Shown: piece by piece, positions 10,990 to 25,300 of the stretch
Position numbering within the stretch: the first letter of the stretch is position 1
Layout of the letters: each line of letters starts with the position of its first letter
Assembly (NCBI GenBank): GCA_002633005.1
Contig: NMRA01000136.1
Span: 542,967-606,966, forward strand
DNA from: Phoronis australis
Lineage: Eukaryota > Phoronida > Phoronidae
Length of the DNA stretch: 64,000 nucleotides
Reading direction: 5' to 3'
Notes under the pieces: model-generated
Told to the model about the DNA's origin: nothing
Databases searched by the model: none
What the model saw: the letters and a program-made list of their open reading frames with translations, nothing else
Position numbers and translations under genes: made by a program

Positions 10990-13240
10990 AAAACAATAGA
11001 CGAACTACATATGTGCAAGCTAGAAGAGATTGTGGAAAGTTAAAAAAGTGAAATGGTTAGATTGTAACAGAAAACATTACATAAATTTGAAATCAGTTGC
11101 GGAGAGTAAAGACAACAAAACATTCCGGCGCACATTTAATATTGAGAAGAAAGGTGTAACGACGAATATTAAACCCGAGGAATGGTAAATTACTTCAGCT
11201 CTCTGTTTGAAGGCCGTTATTTTGTTACGAATTCGGAGTTCACTGAGTTTCATACGTTTATTGAGAACTCAATAAAAAATGACAACAATTCAAGTAATGC
11301 AATTGTTGATATGGAGCTGGACGCTGAGACGACAAAAGACGAAATTATACAAACCATCGTAGTATGAAAGACGGAACTTCGACAGGATGTGATAAAATTA
11401 GCATTGAATTCTACAAGTATGCTGATAAAAAGTTGGTAGATTGGCTGCTCCAGCTATACTTTTTTAAAAATGAGGTGTTTGCAAAAGAATGGACAAAATC
11501 CATTATAGTACCGATATTTCAGAGCGGTGACAAAATTCCTGAAAATTCAGAAGAATTTCCCTCATGCACGTCGCAGTCAAAATAATCGAAAAAATATTGT
11601 GGCAGCGAGTTAAAAAATGGTCGGAAACAGAAAACGTACATTTAATCAGTAGATCTCAAGTACGGTGGATCAAATGTTTGTTTTATAAACGCTAATAATT
11701 AAATACTTGTCACGAGAGAAAGGCAGATTCTATTGTGCTTTCGTGGATTTTAAAGCCGCTTTTGGCAGTATATATAGAAGCGCATTATTTTTTAAATTAA
11801 AGAACAATCGCATAGAAGGTAAGATGTATAAGATAATCAAAGCAATGTACACTGAAGTAAAAGCGTGTGTGATATTGAATAATGGGAGCTATATGGAGGT
11901 CTTTGATTGTCAGAATGGTCTAAAACAAGGCTCTCAGCTATCACCGTTTTTGTGTATTTTATTTATAAATGATTCGAGCAAGAATTAGAATACGGTGGCG
12001 GTGAACAAATTTCCATGGGATCAGATGAGTTATTGCATCTACAGTTTGCTGATAATTTGATTTATTTTCCTATAATGCAGAAAAAATGAATATTTTATTT
12101 GAGTATTGTCAGAAATGGAAATTGATTAAGACTAAGACAATTCTTTTTAGAAAAGGTGGAATGTTAAGATCGTATGAAAAATGGACATATGATGGGAATA
12201 CTGTTAATATTGTACATGCAAATAAATATTTAGGATTAGTGTTTATTACAAAAGGTTCGTGGTCTTTCGCACAAAAAACTCTATCATTACAGGCTGCTAA
12301 GACAGTGGATTTAGTGAGGAAAATGTCAATGGTTTTAAATTATTCGTTTGTAAGATACTGCCGATACTTCATTATTGCTGTGAGATCTCTGGGTTTTATT
12401 TAGGGCGAATGTATTGAAATAGTCCACACAAAATTTTATAAAGAAATTTTAAATTTGCCTAGCACGGCAATCTCATCGGCTGTTATAGGTGAGATGGGTC
12501 GTTACTCCTTGATTGCATACCGACTTCCTAGAATTATGAAATATTGGTTAAAACTATTAAAAACCGATACGTCAAAAATTACATATCATTGCTATGAATG
12601 GCAGTACAATATGACGGAAAATGTTGATAAACCGTGCTTGGTTAATGATGTTAAGAAATTGCTATTTCAGTTTAGTTTTGGAGCATGGTACAATCAGGGT
12701 GTAGGTTCCGAGACAAGCTTCATGTCACTTTTTAAACAAAGATGCAAAGATATTGATCAGCAAAAATGGCAAGAAATTTTGAACTGTTCGATTAAGCTGG
12801 AAACTTACAGAACTTTTAAGTTAAGCACATGTTTAGAAAATTTAGATGTGATTGACAATGTAAATGATAGATCTGATATGGTAAGATTAAGATGTTCAGC
12901 GCATGCACTAATGATTGAAAAGGGTAGACACTTGAAACTTAGCAGACCAGAAAGGTTATGCCCTCTCTGTGTTAGGACATGTCCATTCTACGATTACCTT
13001 AGGAAACGGTATTTGCCTGCATGAAGCTACTACAATCCCAATGTTACAAAATTCAACAGACTCATGACTACGGAGGAAAACTTATCTTATATGGCCAACA
13101 TGTAAATATGTTCATTTCGAAGTCAAGCAAAGAGCTCGTGTTACTTTTTGTGTTTGACACTTACCTGTATTGTATTTGATGATTTGATTGTAACAAAGGC
13201 CGGACGCCTAGTTATTGAATAAATAAATAAATACGTGATT
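10990..13240 (+). mobile_element. 5'-truncated, dead non-LTR retrotransposon (LINE A)
   Basis: Broken + strand frames line up in LINE ORF2 order. The first contains EEW..NYFSSLFEG, a pre-RT linker (about 11180-11365). Next is DGTSTGCDKISIEFYK..IIVPIFQSGDK (11364-11585), then FYCAFVDFKAAF with GLKQGSQLSPFL (RT palm, 11707-11985). A degraded QFADNLIYF (YxDD block, with DN in place of DD) follows at about 12045, then thumb and C-terminal region with MIEKGRH..RPERLCPLC (12455-13024). The 3' end is GCCGGACGCCTAGTTATTGA followed by AATAAATAAATAAATA, a typical repeat tail. Several frameshifts and stops make it a pseudogene. It shares its C-terminal motif with the LINE at 16960-18640 but is a different copy and subfamily. 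Confidence 0.85.
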
Positions 13241-16200
13241 TTATAGCTTTCTAGCTAAGTAGACAGACTTGTTGATAAGGTCCTATATATATGTGATTTT
13301 AAAACTGAGGAAAGCGTATCCTCGGTGAACAACTGCAATGCCTTCTCTGCAAATTTGTTGAAACCGAATTCGTTTTCAGCGATATTTGGTAGTTTTCCAC
13401 ACCTCCTGTTTGCCAAATTTAAATAGACAGAAGACCGACCTACTATAACTATATACAGATGTTCAGATTTTTGTCAACGCGGATCAGAGGATCAAATATT
13501 GTATGCCACTATTATTATAAAAACATTACTTGACGCTGTTTCATGAATGTTATTTATGCTTGAATACTTTTCAAAAATGAGCCACAAATTTACCGTTGTT
13601 GCGAAAAGGTAGTTTTTAATCCACCCAAGTTGTTGTTCTGCGGATGTTTGTCACATTTATACAGTAATGTAAACATGTACACAATGCAGCACATTAACTC
13701 TTTTAGCGATATCTGACCTTACAAGCGCAACCTAACGACACAACGAACATTTTCACTTGCCGTCTGGATAAACTGAACGCAAGCTCAGCCAATGCGTATA
13801 TGCTCAAGTTTAGGTATGGCCAACCCCAATAAATTGTGAAGCTTTCTTGAGTGACTGATTGGTCAACAGAAATAGAATCCTCTCACGCTATGGTATATCA
13901 TGAGACAGATTTTATGTGACCAAAAAGTCTAATTCGATTTTAGCCAACTAATATAGCGAAGCTTTTCTGGGAATTTGGTCACATCAACGAGCAAAACCAC
14001 GAGCTCATTGGTCACATGTATGATAGAATGTTTAGCTGCCTTCTCAAAACCTATGTCGCGGACGACAAGCGAGGATTGTCGACTCATTAGTCAAGATATA
14101 TGCTAACTAGAACCAGGAAGACATTCTGCCTGCTAAGACTCATGCCGTGAAGCTTTTAAGTCATTCAGTGCTCAATTTCTTTTAGGAACGCGCACCTAAC
14201 AAACGTGAATACCGTCTTATAATTAAACAAAAAAATGTTTTCAAGCCTTCGATTTGAATTTTTTTCGTTATCTGATTTCTCCTCCTTTCACCAGGAACAG
14301 GTTCCAGATCACACGATATACAAGTGAGCGACATAAATATATAATTACGGCCAATACAGGGGATAGCTATGAGCTGAGTTGTGTGCCTGAAGTGAAACAT
14401 TGCTCAGATGAGCTGACAGTAATCATGCCAAAGTGTGAAAATACGACAATCGAATAAACTAGCTGCTAGCTCAGTTGGCGTGAACTGTCACCACAGCTGT
14501 GTTTCACTTTGCGTAGATATAGTCCAGCCTTTCAGGGGGATCATTCACAGTTGGTATCACAACGGGGAACAACGCGATTTTGAATAAGACAATCAGCAGG
14601 TAGCCCTTTTAATCCTGCAGGGAAAGACGACACACACACCTCGTGTGTAGTTTTGTCGTGTTTACATCAACTTATTACACTCAACACAAAGTGCACCAAT
14701 GGGGTTTGGATTTATCGATTATTGACGTATACGTCCCACAAGAACACAAGGTAATCGCAATCCATTTAGGTTGGTGTCATACAAAATAGAATACAATTGT
14801 TGCAGACATGTATCACATCGTAGTTAATTCCAGTCCCTGGTACAAATTGTGTTGAAACGACATTGTGAGGACTAGTGAAAGCCCGTTTTGTTCTTAAACG
14901 TAAAGCGTTAGAAGAAGCTCCCGTTTCCTGAACCACTGAACATTTAAATTCAAACTTTAAGAAATCACGGGGTATAGGAACACAAGTGTTGATTATTTAG
15001 ATTTGCATATGTAGTGCATCCATTTTACGCCTTCTTTCATATCTCAACTTTATAATAGACGTAGTGGATATTGTTGCTCACGTCTCAATGACGTACAGTG
15101 GAAGTCAATATAAATGTTGCAATGGGAAATAGTGTCAGAGGCTGTGACAGGGATGTATTGTCGCGAGAGGACAGTTTCATCGAGAAGAAACAACAAACAG
15201 GACTACGTGTTTGGCATTTCGTTTTTGGACCAATCATGGAAATCTAATGCTCTGAAAAAAACAAAACATCTAAGAAGGAATGAACTGTACCCGCAGTTTG
15301 CTTGCTTGCTGACTGTCTTTGATTTGACCAAGCTACTTCAGTGGTTTTGGATTTAGTGATTTCTTTGGAAAATCTGGCGTAAGCCAAAATGAAACAGCAA
15401 GCAAAAGCCTTGCGGAATGTCGAAGTTTAAAGTGTAATAGAACCCGAGCTTGCTAGGCAATGAATATATACACATCTACAAAACGAATTGTCGCGTTATT
15501 AAATCCATGAAGATTGATATACAAACGAGTTACCCGTATAGATGCGGAAAATTAGATGTATAGGCCCTGTAACAGATTTCCCGACGTTGCGAGTTACCCG
15601 GATGTCTTTTTAACAACGGAACTAGCAGGCTAAGAATAAGCAGGTGTGTTGAACGTACAACGTTGGATTGCCTTGTTTGACGCAACGATTGTTTAATTAG
15701 TAGCAAACTCTTTATTGCAACGCCTATGATTACTAACGCTCACCGAATTTAACATGAAAACGCTATTTTATCTGCGCACAATAATTAAACGATGCAAAAA
15801 TAATGTGAACAATATAAGAACTCAAGTCAGAATAAAGGATTCCCGTCAAACGTCAATTGTACTTCATCTTGTCCTATAATAGTATAATGGTGTGAAGTTG
15901 ACATAATATCTGCGCGAGTATTAGGTCAATGTTATGACACTGAATAGGACTGAATTGCTCGAATGCAAGGGTATGCTAATATAAACACTCACAAACTTAA
16001 ATACCATGAAAATATAAACAACAAGGGGGTCTTACCGCCTATATAGCTTACGAGACGCCACTTTTCAGACTTGTGACATGATGTAAGTAGAAGACTGTAT
16101 TATGGCCGAACGTTCAGATATGGATTCTTTGATCAACTTTTGAGTTTTAGGGCGAGCTCGAAAGATAGGAAATGTGTACAAACTTTGAGGTAAGTAGTTA

Positions 16201-16955
16201 CGGGTTTTGCGGTTGTTGTTTTTCATCACAAAAGGGGTCACCGCGAGGGACCGCCTGAGGTCTAAGTTTGCATCCAGTGAGTTGTATTTAGTGAAGCTCT
16301 TGACCCAGTAGTTCCTCTTGATCTAACATGTGCATAGATTTTAAACGCGTATCGTCATTTATTTTTTATTTATTTTTGGTCTCCCATCTTTAATGTTTCA
16401 GAAAATAATTAAATAAATAAGTAAAATATGATGAATATCACTAAAACTGTTCAGTAAATAATCAGTGAATCAGCTAACCAACTAACCAAGGTGTCACTCA
16501 TCATTCTATCCGTGTTTATGTGCATCTTGTACACAAATAAATAGAAGTGATAAGCAATTTTTTCAAAAATGAAATGCCATCGTGCCGCAATAAAATACAT
16601 AATGACAATTGCATTTGTTGAATGATACCAAAAGGTGTATCATGAAGAGGTGAGTGAAATGGGGATTGGTTTTTCCAGTTGAAGTAATCATTCTTGATTT
16701 ATTAGGACTGATGCGGTTTTGGAATACTGTCGGCCTTGTTTGCAAGAACAATAGAATTTATCTTTCGATGTTGGCGCCTACAAAAAACATAGTCGATGGT
16801 TTGTTATGAACATTTTCCTGTGACGAACTCTTTGCTTTTATTCCTTATCATTCAGGAGGTGTTCAAAGTATTGAATGAATGGAGAATCCTCAGTAAACAA
16901 ATGCTTTTGGTCTAAAACTGGCTGTGGTAAACATTAAGTCAATGTCTTTTCAAAG
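13241..16955. other. Non-genic stretch, no confident gene
   Basis: Only short unsupported ORFs are present, the best being about 67 codons at 14254 with no recognised motif. GTCACATG and GAAGCTTT-rich segments around 13820-14160 recur loosely, and a segment near 15660 shares TTTGACGCAACGATT with 6150. AT-rich runs (TTTATTTTTTATTTATTTTT) occur at about 16358. No tRNA, rRNA or conserved protein is recognisable. Confidence 0.45.
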
Positions 16956-16959
16956 AAAT

Positions 16960-18640
16960 CCACGTTGAGTGTCCTGCGAGTTGAGTAAAGGCTGTAGGTC
17001 TGAGAAAAGCATTCCATGTTTAATCGCAAAATTTTGTCGAGATTGGAACTTACAAGTTAATTTGGAGAAAACGAATGATGTGGTATTTAATCGAGGTTCC
17101 TACTTTCAAATACTGAAAGGTGATTTTTGGCGACAAGAAAGTAGATACCAAATCGCACTACAAGTACCTAGGAGTCACATTCTCCTGCAGACTTAAATGG
17201 ACGGAGTGTTGTACAGTACTTGCAAGAAAAGCTCGAAAAGCAATGAGCATTATTAAAGCCACTCTGTCAAAATTTAACTGTATTTCCCAAGGAGTGCATT
17301 TTAAACTCTTTGACTCTATGATGATGCCCATATTAACATTTGGTGCAGAAATATGGGGAACATCAATGAGTGAATCTATTGAAAAAGTTCATAATGATTC
17401 CTGTAAATATGTTCTGAGATTGAGTATTAAAACGCCAAATGCTATGGCCGTGAATGTGGGAGACACTTGTTAATTAGAAAATATATGTGTAACTCAATGA
17501 TGTATTGAACAAAATTACTTGATATGGAAGAACATAGGTACCCACTGAGGTGTTATAGTATGCTTAGGAAACAAGGTGGAAACGTAATTGTAACTGGGCA
17601 CACCGTGTCAAAGAAATTTTGTATAGGTAAGATTATGGAGAAGTGTGGTTATTTGGCCCAGGCAACAGTGCTGAATTTATTATGGTATTCAAGCAGAGAT
17701 TACTGGATTGTAGCGTACAGGAATGGCAACAGGAAATAGGTAGCTCAAATAAATATGAATTTTATAGTCTTATTAAACATGATCTTGTTAGCGAGCAATA
17801 CGTGAATTGTTTGAACGCTTATTCAAGAAGGATATTTGCGCAATTTCGAAGTTCAGGGCCCGGTCTCTAATCTTTGTACTCGAAACGAACTCGAAACTAT
17901 TTTTGGCAATTTCTCTGCTCCTTTTGTGCGAACTTAAGATAATTGGTTATCAGACTGTGTTCGAATACATTATAGTTTATGCATAGGAATTTCTAGTTCA
18001 AGTTTGCCCTTGAAGACCCTTATATTCGTGCTACAAACTCGAGTAAAAACTCGAAATTTCGAGTTCAAACTCGAACGTATTGCTTTAATATTGGGTTTAC
18101 AAACTTTGAACTAAGGACAATAAATTATCTACGTAAGTTATTGTGTACTCGAGCATAGAATAATAGACACTTATCTTGATTTCGCCCAAAAGTAGAGTAG
18201 AAAATGCCAAACCTAATTTCGAGTTCCATTTCGAGTAAAAAGATTGGAGACCGGGCCCAGGTCAGTCACTTAATATAGAGAAAAGGGAGACAGATGAGTA
18301 TTCCTAAAAGTGAGAGAATATGCGGCATATGCTGTCTGAGTGAAATTGAAGATGAGCCTCATTTCATGTGTCGATGCCCTGTTCTTGGAGACCTTAGAAG
18401 AAATCTTCTACCAGAGATTGTGAATGTTAACTATTCTCTTGCTAGGTTATTCCAACAGGAAAATCATGACAGTATCCAGGGCCTTTTAGTGTATGTACAG
18501 AAGGCTATGGCTTTAGAAAAGAACTGCTCTGAGTGTAAATACTCTGAATATACATTTGAATTTATGTATTTATGTATTTATGTATGAGTAGACAAAGCCT
18601 ACGATGTACAATAAATGATATTATTTAATCGAATCACATT
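16960..18640 (+). mobile_element. 5'-truncated, dead LINE (LINE B), split by a MITE
   Basis: Frames in order: a degraded pre-YxDD segment, then CRDWNLQVNLEKTNDVVFNRG (about 17035-17100, the segment just after YADD), then YKYLGVTFS..KWTECC (17160-17210), and AEIWG with VHNDSCKYVLRL (17345-17430). After the inserted MITE comes PKSERICGICCLSEIEDEPHFMCRCPVL (18300-18380), the cysteine-rich C-terminal motif of LINE ORF2. The tail has repeated GTATTTAT and ends in ACAATAAATGATA near 18622. Frameshifts and missing RT core show that it is dead and 5'-truncated. Confidence 0.82.
17857..18257. mobile_element. 401-bp MITE inserted in LINE B, 3-bp target duplication
   Basis: It starts GGCCCGGTCTCTAATCTTTG and ends, inverted, GGCCCGGTCTCCAATCTTTT: terminal inverted repeats of about 28 bases with few mismatches. 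It is flanked by CAG on both sides (17854-17856 and 18258-18260). Removing it restores the LINE sequence GAAGTTCAGGTCAGTCAC. The interior is made of ACTCGAAA/TTTCGAGT repeats, including a palindromic block near 18040-18080, and has no ORF. GGSCC-type ends with a 3-bp duplication resemble PIF/Harbinger elements, though CAG is not their usual TWA target. Confidence 0.85.
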
Positions 18641-19353
18641 TTCACTGTTCTAACGTTTAGCTTCTAACTAAAATGTCTCTTAACAGTGTTCGAGACACGC
18701 TCATTCGGCCCAATATTCGCCATTTTTCGTATGACAATATAATATGCAACAGTTACTGTTATGAGGTCACGTACACAGTCACACGGAAAGGGAAACAATA
18801 TATATCGAACGAGCTTGACTCCAGGTGTGTTTATTTAAACAATAGAGCTGACTTGTTAACGAAAAAGTTGTAATGTATGCGATGAATGACATACTTCGTT
18901 TCATGGAAAGAGTCCTTTACATTTGTGAAGCTGCGCGTTGTTGCGAAAAAAAGCAGTATTCAGCCTAATCATTCACCCAAACGCTGTCAACGGGGTACCA
19001 ATCATTTTTAACCGACATACAATGCCTGGATCGCTTCAGCTGGCAAGAACAAATATCTCCACCTCGTCTGTGTTTACCTGATGAACACGATCCAACACCA
19101 GATGTTCAATGGCTTTACCGAATCGTGTTCATTTATAGAATTAACTTTAATGGCATTTTGTAATCTGACCGATATAAAAAAAAACATTTAATGCTTAAGG
19201 CGTCACAAGGAAAGAGTCATTACAAGGAAAAAGTCATGTCAAAACAACTCAAAAGACTCTGCGGGTGACGGAAACTAAGACGGCGACAAAAAATACACGC
19301 AAAATATTTATTTTCTCTTCAAAGGTGGAGTACCGACCAGCGTGAGGAGGGCG
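18641..19353 (+). promoter_or_regulatory. Immediate upstream region of the DUOX gene
   Basis: About 700 bases between LINE B and the DUOX start codon. No TATA box or other core promoter element stands out; transcription probably starts within 19200-19340. A stretch at 18935-19000 (CATTCACCC...CAACGGGGTACCA) resembles 10080-10130 (CATTCGCCC...CAACTGGGGTACCA), possibly an old repeat. Any 5' untranslated exon cannot be located from sequence. Confidence 0.3.
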
Positions 19354-22300
19354 ATGGAACTAAGGCTCTTGGTATCATCTATCGTCCTAAGATTAGCTGT
19401 GATTACAGGTGCGTCACTTTATACTAACTTTGGATTATTTAGTATTTCTGAAGCGAAGATTTTTTGTGAATTGTGTTTACAGTGTCTCTTACTAAAATCA
19501 CGTTATTGTCCCTACAAAATAACGACAGCTTTTGATTGGAAATATATTTTCTACTTCTAATATGGAAGCGGCTTTCTAAACTTTTGTTTTTTCGTACGGA
19601 AGTTTTTGAACTCTTGAAATGAGTCTTCAGTTTCCCAAATGCACACGAACGTACTCACGATTAGGAGCGTATTAAGATCCATTTCACGAGAAGATCAAAA
19701 GAAATAAAAAAATCACTCTAGGGGTTATCTTCCAGATTCAGATTAAATTTTGTGTATCTGATCATGGTGTGGCTCTGATACAAAACCCACCAATTTTGCA
19801 CTTATTGACACTTAGGCTAGTTTTTACCTATAGGCCTTCAAAAGTTTACCAAGAAAAAGACACGTTTTTGCACACCGAAAACACCAATTTTCAAACAGTT
19901 AGATTGCATGCAACGAGTCAAAACACACAACGGGAGTAGGAAATGGGACATTAGGACTACCAAAAAAATCGACGTTAATGATTTTGCTGCATTCATCACG
20001 TGACAGGATAGGTAAATCCGTAAGCACTTTTTGTAGTTTTGAAAGTGGGTGTCACTCAAATGCTTCTACAAGTCAGTTTGCGGGACTGTGGACATTAGAA
20101 ATTTATGTTTTTGGATAGATCTTGGATTTGTGAACAAATTTAAAAAGTCTCTTGAGTGGGCTTTTTTAATTTTTTGTTCCAAAAATGGCCCAATGTTGCG
20201 TATTCTACATTTTAAATGAATATTTTTGTAACTTTGTTACAATTAAAATGGTTTAAAGAAAGATAATTTATGGGAATCTACATTTTAGGGACCATAATGC
20301 TGTCTGACATATCCATGTTACCATTTCACCCAATCAGCGTTGATAACTGACCGTCGGTCAGAGATAACACAGTGATTACATAATTGCCTGGTGCCAATAC
20401 CAAAAACGGTTGTGACCATAGAGATGATTTTCAGACTGACATGAATAATTCATGTGGTTTTTAATGAAGAATTTAGATTTGTGCAATATTTCAAGCCAAT
20501 TTAACTTTTATTTACAAAAAAAATCTTGAATTAAGGGTTTAAGACTGTATGAGGCTGTCGACCCGAAAATTATTTTTTCACTTGTGAAGACAAAAGCCGA
20601 CATCACAGGAGAGGCATCAATGTCTGAAATACAAAATTGCAAGGTGCATTCAAAAGTTATCGCTAGTTATGTGTCAAATTTTACTTTATTTCGGCCGGGT
20701 CGGCCATCTTGCGATGTCAACAGCATAGGTCACGGATTTAAAATGCTTAAACATTATTTCCACAAATATTCCAGCCGTAAAATTTAGTAACACATATCTT
20801 TGCCTACCATTGTGTACAATTCGAGAGCTTTCACCAGAATTTAATCACGCAGGTGTAACTTATTGAGTTGAGTGGTTCAAGTGCACGCTGGACAACATGG
20901 GACTTTTCTGAACTGAAAGGCATGTTCAACCGGCTACACTGTCATCATTGGAGATTTAACCATAACAAATTTGCAGACACACTGCTACAAAAAGCAGTTT
21001 TGACTTGTACAGTTTTGCGGTGCTTGTGCCATAATTATTGTAAATCTTCTATTTATTTCACAATATGAAGTGCCCATTCAATTGACCTTATATTCTGCTA
21101 AATTCCGTTGAAATTGTTCTGAAATCGGTTTTTTTGTTTGAAAGTTAAATTCTGTTCAAGGTATGATTATATGCGTAAAATGCCCTTTTGATTCATGTTT
21201 TGTTACTAGTTTATTTCTATTATCAAGATATATCATAGCAAAACAATGTGTAAAATCTTACTTGATTTACGGAAACCGATTACATTTGGACTGTGAAGTG
21301 TGAAGCTTACTCAAATCCTTCTGCGTCTTAGCTTCATATTATTTGTTATCATGCTAGTCAATTTCTAGTTTAAGTACGAAAACTTTTAAGGTACCCAGTC
21401 GCCATGGTAACAATTATGCATGTCTACTTTCTTATTTGGTTCACCCTGCATTGATGAAAATTTCCAAACTACATTCTAAGTTACTTGCTGTGGCAAAAGG
21501 CTGCTAGGATCATTTTAGTTTGCTTATTAATTTTTACTGAGACCACTTTGCTAGGTGTACCCTTTAGCTACAATAAAAATTTTGAAACCATTCGTCCAAT
21601 ATTTCTAAAAGATGTCATTTTTTCTCTCATGTGACAACAAATGACAAAATCAGGTTTGGGTGAAATCGGTTAAACGATTAACATATTGTAAAAATGACAA
21701 AACTAATATTACATTGACTTTATACATCTTACGATAAAGTGGACGTTACCAGGGCACCAGTTAACACTCCCGGGGGGATGGAGGGGGGGGGGGCGTATGA
21801 CGTTTCCAAAGTGCTAAGCTGTCACTGTGTGGCAGCACAGGTTAGACTCATTTGAAAACATGCACGTAAATGATATTAGTTTTTGGCTAAATTAGAAGTA
21901 AGACGTGGGAAACAAAAATGACGACAGAGTGTAAACGACGTTTCGATATTAATCAAAAGCCATCCACAGGTACAATAGTAGATAGAAAACAATATATCTT
22001 AAGAGAATTAAATTAATAATGAAACGGTGTTCTCAAACATGCCTGTGCCATCGTTTCCTCGTTGGAAATATTTTGGCCAAATTTCATGAAATTTCACCAA
22101 ATAAATCTAGTAATAGAAACTGCCACCAGGGGGCAACCACTAGTCAAAGTATCTAAAATTTGACGTCCACTGATTTGATCACCATAGAAACATATTTGCA
22201 AAAATTAATGAAGCTCCTTTATGAGGTTTATGAGATACATCTACATACTGCCCCTAGACAGGCACCATAAAATACACTATGGTACGTCTTTTCTATCGAC

Positions 22301-25300
22301 TGATGCTTGAAAACAAACAAAAAGCCCATATTTTTATTATTTTATTCATTTATTGTCTTAGTCAGACAGTAAGCTGATGAAAAATATCATTGAAAATCAC
22401 CAGCACCCCGCAACCTGGCTCCCGAAGCACCTCAAAAATGGTTAACAATCAAAGGCACAAAATTGGGCAAAATTCATCGAATTTTGACACTCCTTGGAAG
22501 ATTAACGGAAACCCTTTTGAAAAGTCAAGGACGGTCTTCTGATAGAGAGGTTCAATTTCTACATAAACATTATAAACATCTTTTCTTTCCCGTTTGTTTA
22601 AGCCGTTTTAAACAGCTTCACTAACTTAGGCTTTTTGAACCAAAATTTTCATGATGATCTAACTTAAGAAATAATGGCCCAAAAATTTCAAATTTTCATT
22701 TTGAACACATCCCAGCAGGATGTATGTACACTCAATTTTTCAAGATCTGAGTCAGTGACCCTAGAGTCAACCTTATGGTCTCTCGTGGAATGACAGTTCA
22801 GTACTGTTTCGACACATTTTGATTCTAGATGAGGTAAAAAAGCAGAGTTAGTTCTGACATGGGTTCTTTTCTAAAAAATCGAGTCGGAGGTGCAGTATTT
22901 TCTACTTGCTCACTTCTCCGAACTGTTCTGAAAAAATGTTACAGAAATCCACCTGAGACCAGCAAAATGATGCAGAATTTTTTCAACCGGTTTGCGGGTA
23001 AGGGAATGGCTTGCCGCAGTAGTTACAGTGCCTGAAAAATCCTCCATTGATACCCGTTGACAGCAGCGAATTTTGCCAAAGAAACATTCTGTTACCATCG
23101 TAGGATTTGCTCTTATGCCGCTGTCTCAGAGATGCCTACTAGAACGAACACAAGGCCAGAAACTAGTTTTCCAAAATTAAAACGCAAAGGGATTCTTGTT
23201 TGTGAATTTGTTGTGGCACAGAATGAAAGGCCATGACTAAACAAGGTCTTAGTACGCTTCGTTTCTAACAACGTGACTGGAGAAGCTGGATGTAGGTTAC
23301 GACCTGTCACAAGCTCGGACGCAACAGCAAGCACGACACATTTGAAACCAAGCCTTTACTGGTTTAAAAATAAACTGAGTACCAATACACGCCGTATAGA
23401 TGCAGTGGCGTATCTTGGAAGGCCTGTCCCGGGCGGCAGGGCGACAACGTTGCTGCACCGACGGTGGTAGGCTCGCAAAAGGAATAGGTCGGCGGGCGGT
23501 ACAGAGGAAAACAAGAATCTGAGCTAAGCAAAAAAGGTAACTAATCATACACAACAAACAGAAGCACAAATGCAGTCCGAAAGTCGTAAAAGTCGCGACA
23601 AATATTGTGTTCCCATGGTGGCATCGCCATTGTAGTGGCTAAATCGAGCGAGAACTGTGTACTTTTCGAGCACTGCTCAGTGCATCTTTTAAACAACTTC
23701 GCAAACCACCGCCTTTCAAGCCTTGCTTACCTTGGATAACGTGCCTTTGTGAAGCTCTTCAAATAAAAAGCGATACTTTGATCTGAGCGAGCGCTTTTTC
23801 TTTTTCTTTTAGGTCTCGAAAGGAGTCGGGGTCCGATTTAGAACCAGCTAAGCCTTTTTGGCTTTAGACATGTCAATCACATTATTGGAGGTGAAGTCAT
23901 CATTCCTGACTAAGGCTTATCTGTTACCTTGTATTGACTTTCAATTAATTCTTCTCGTATACGTTAATTACAGGTACTTCGAGTCTGGAAGTTCCTCGGT
24001 ACGATGGTTACTATAACAACGTCGCTAACCCAGCCTGGGGGACACCAGGTATGCCGAGCAACATGGTAGTCTTGAAAGGCTGCGAGACATATTGGCACAT
24101 TGATAACTGCTGTCTGAATACAGGCCCGATTTCTCAATACAATCAAACGTACCTGTACAAAAATTATTAACTCAATCCAGCGTTCTGACAGAGAAGCAGC
24201 GACGTTCAGAATCGCTAGAAACTCGCACGTGAAAGCTACATGTATTGAAATTACAATTTACAGCTCTCAAAGCACTCTTAAAGGAATGTTGTAGCTCAGC
24301 AATAGGAGATTTTCAATCGACTGGAAGCGACACCGTTGTCCACAACCACCACTACGTGCGTAATTATCTGTTTCCCCTACCCAGGTATCCAATCAATGCT
24401 ATTATAGTCATTACGTAAAATGGCCATGTTCACTGCACCATTGGGCTGACAAACAAGAAGATATACACCTGTTTGCAATACGTTTTTCATTTTCCATTTT
24501 TTTCAACGCTTCACATCCGGAGCAACCAGACACACCATCACACTTGCAAAGAAACGGTCTAATACACATGACCATATGACGTCAGTATGGTCACTGACGC
24601 GTTTGGGCGTTTGTTGACAACAACCCTATGTGCGATGGTTGAAGGAAAAATTGAAGGCATCTTTATCGTGATTATTTACAAACAAGAAAACCAAGCCCAA
24701 AATTGTGGTAGTACGCTCCTGTAAGTCTGGGAATTTGAGATCAGTTCAAACAGGAAAAAACTACTTTAGTTGGGAGAACCTAGAAGCTTCAAATCGTACA
24801 CAAATCTATTTTACCACTTACCAATCCTTCCAGGAACACATTTATACCGTAAAATTCCGGCAGCCTACTCAGATGGAACGCACGCTTATCCCGACGGACC
24901 GAACGAGCGTCTCATCAGCCAATACGCCATGAGTGGCCCTTCAGGGTTACCCTCTTACAAAAACAGAACTTCATTTTTGGCGTTGTTTGGTAAGTTATAG
25001 GAGAAGTCAATACGGTAAAATGAATTTGTTAGGTAACCGTAATCTTCAAACAATATTGTGAGAAACTTGTACTACAGATGTTTTGAAATGAGGACTTACA
25101 TATCATTTCGGATATTTACGCGACGAAAATGTTATTATCCACATCAACGGCAGTACGATTGTCCCTATCGTCATTACCAACATAGTTGACATTACCACTA
25201 CTACCGCTATTAACACTATGCTCCACCACCACCATCATCATTACCACCCTCATCACCATCACCCCCATCACCATCATCCTCATCACAACTATCAGCATAG

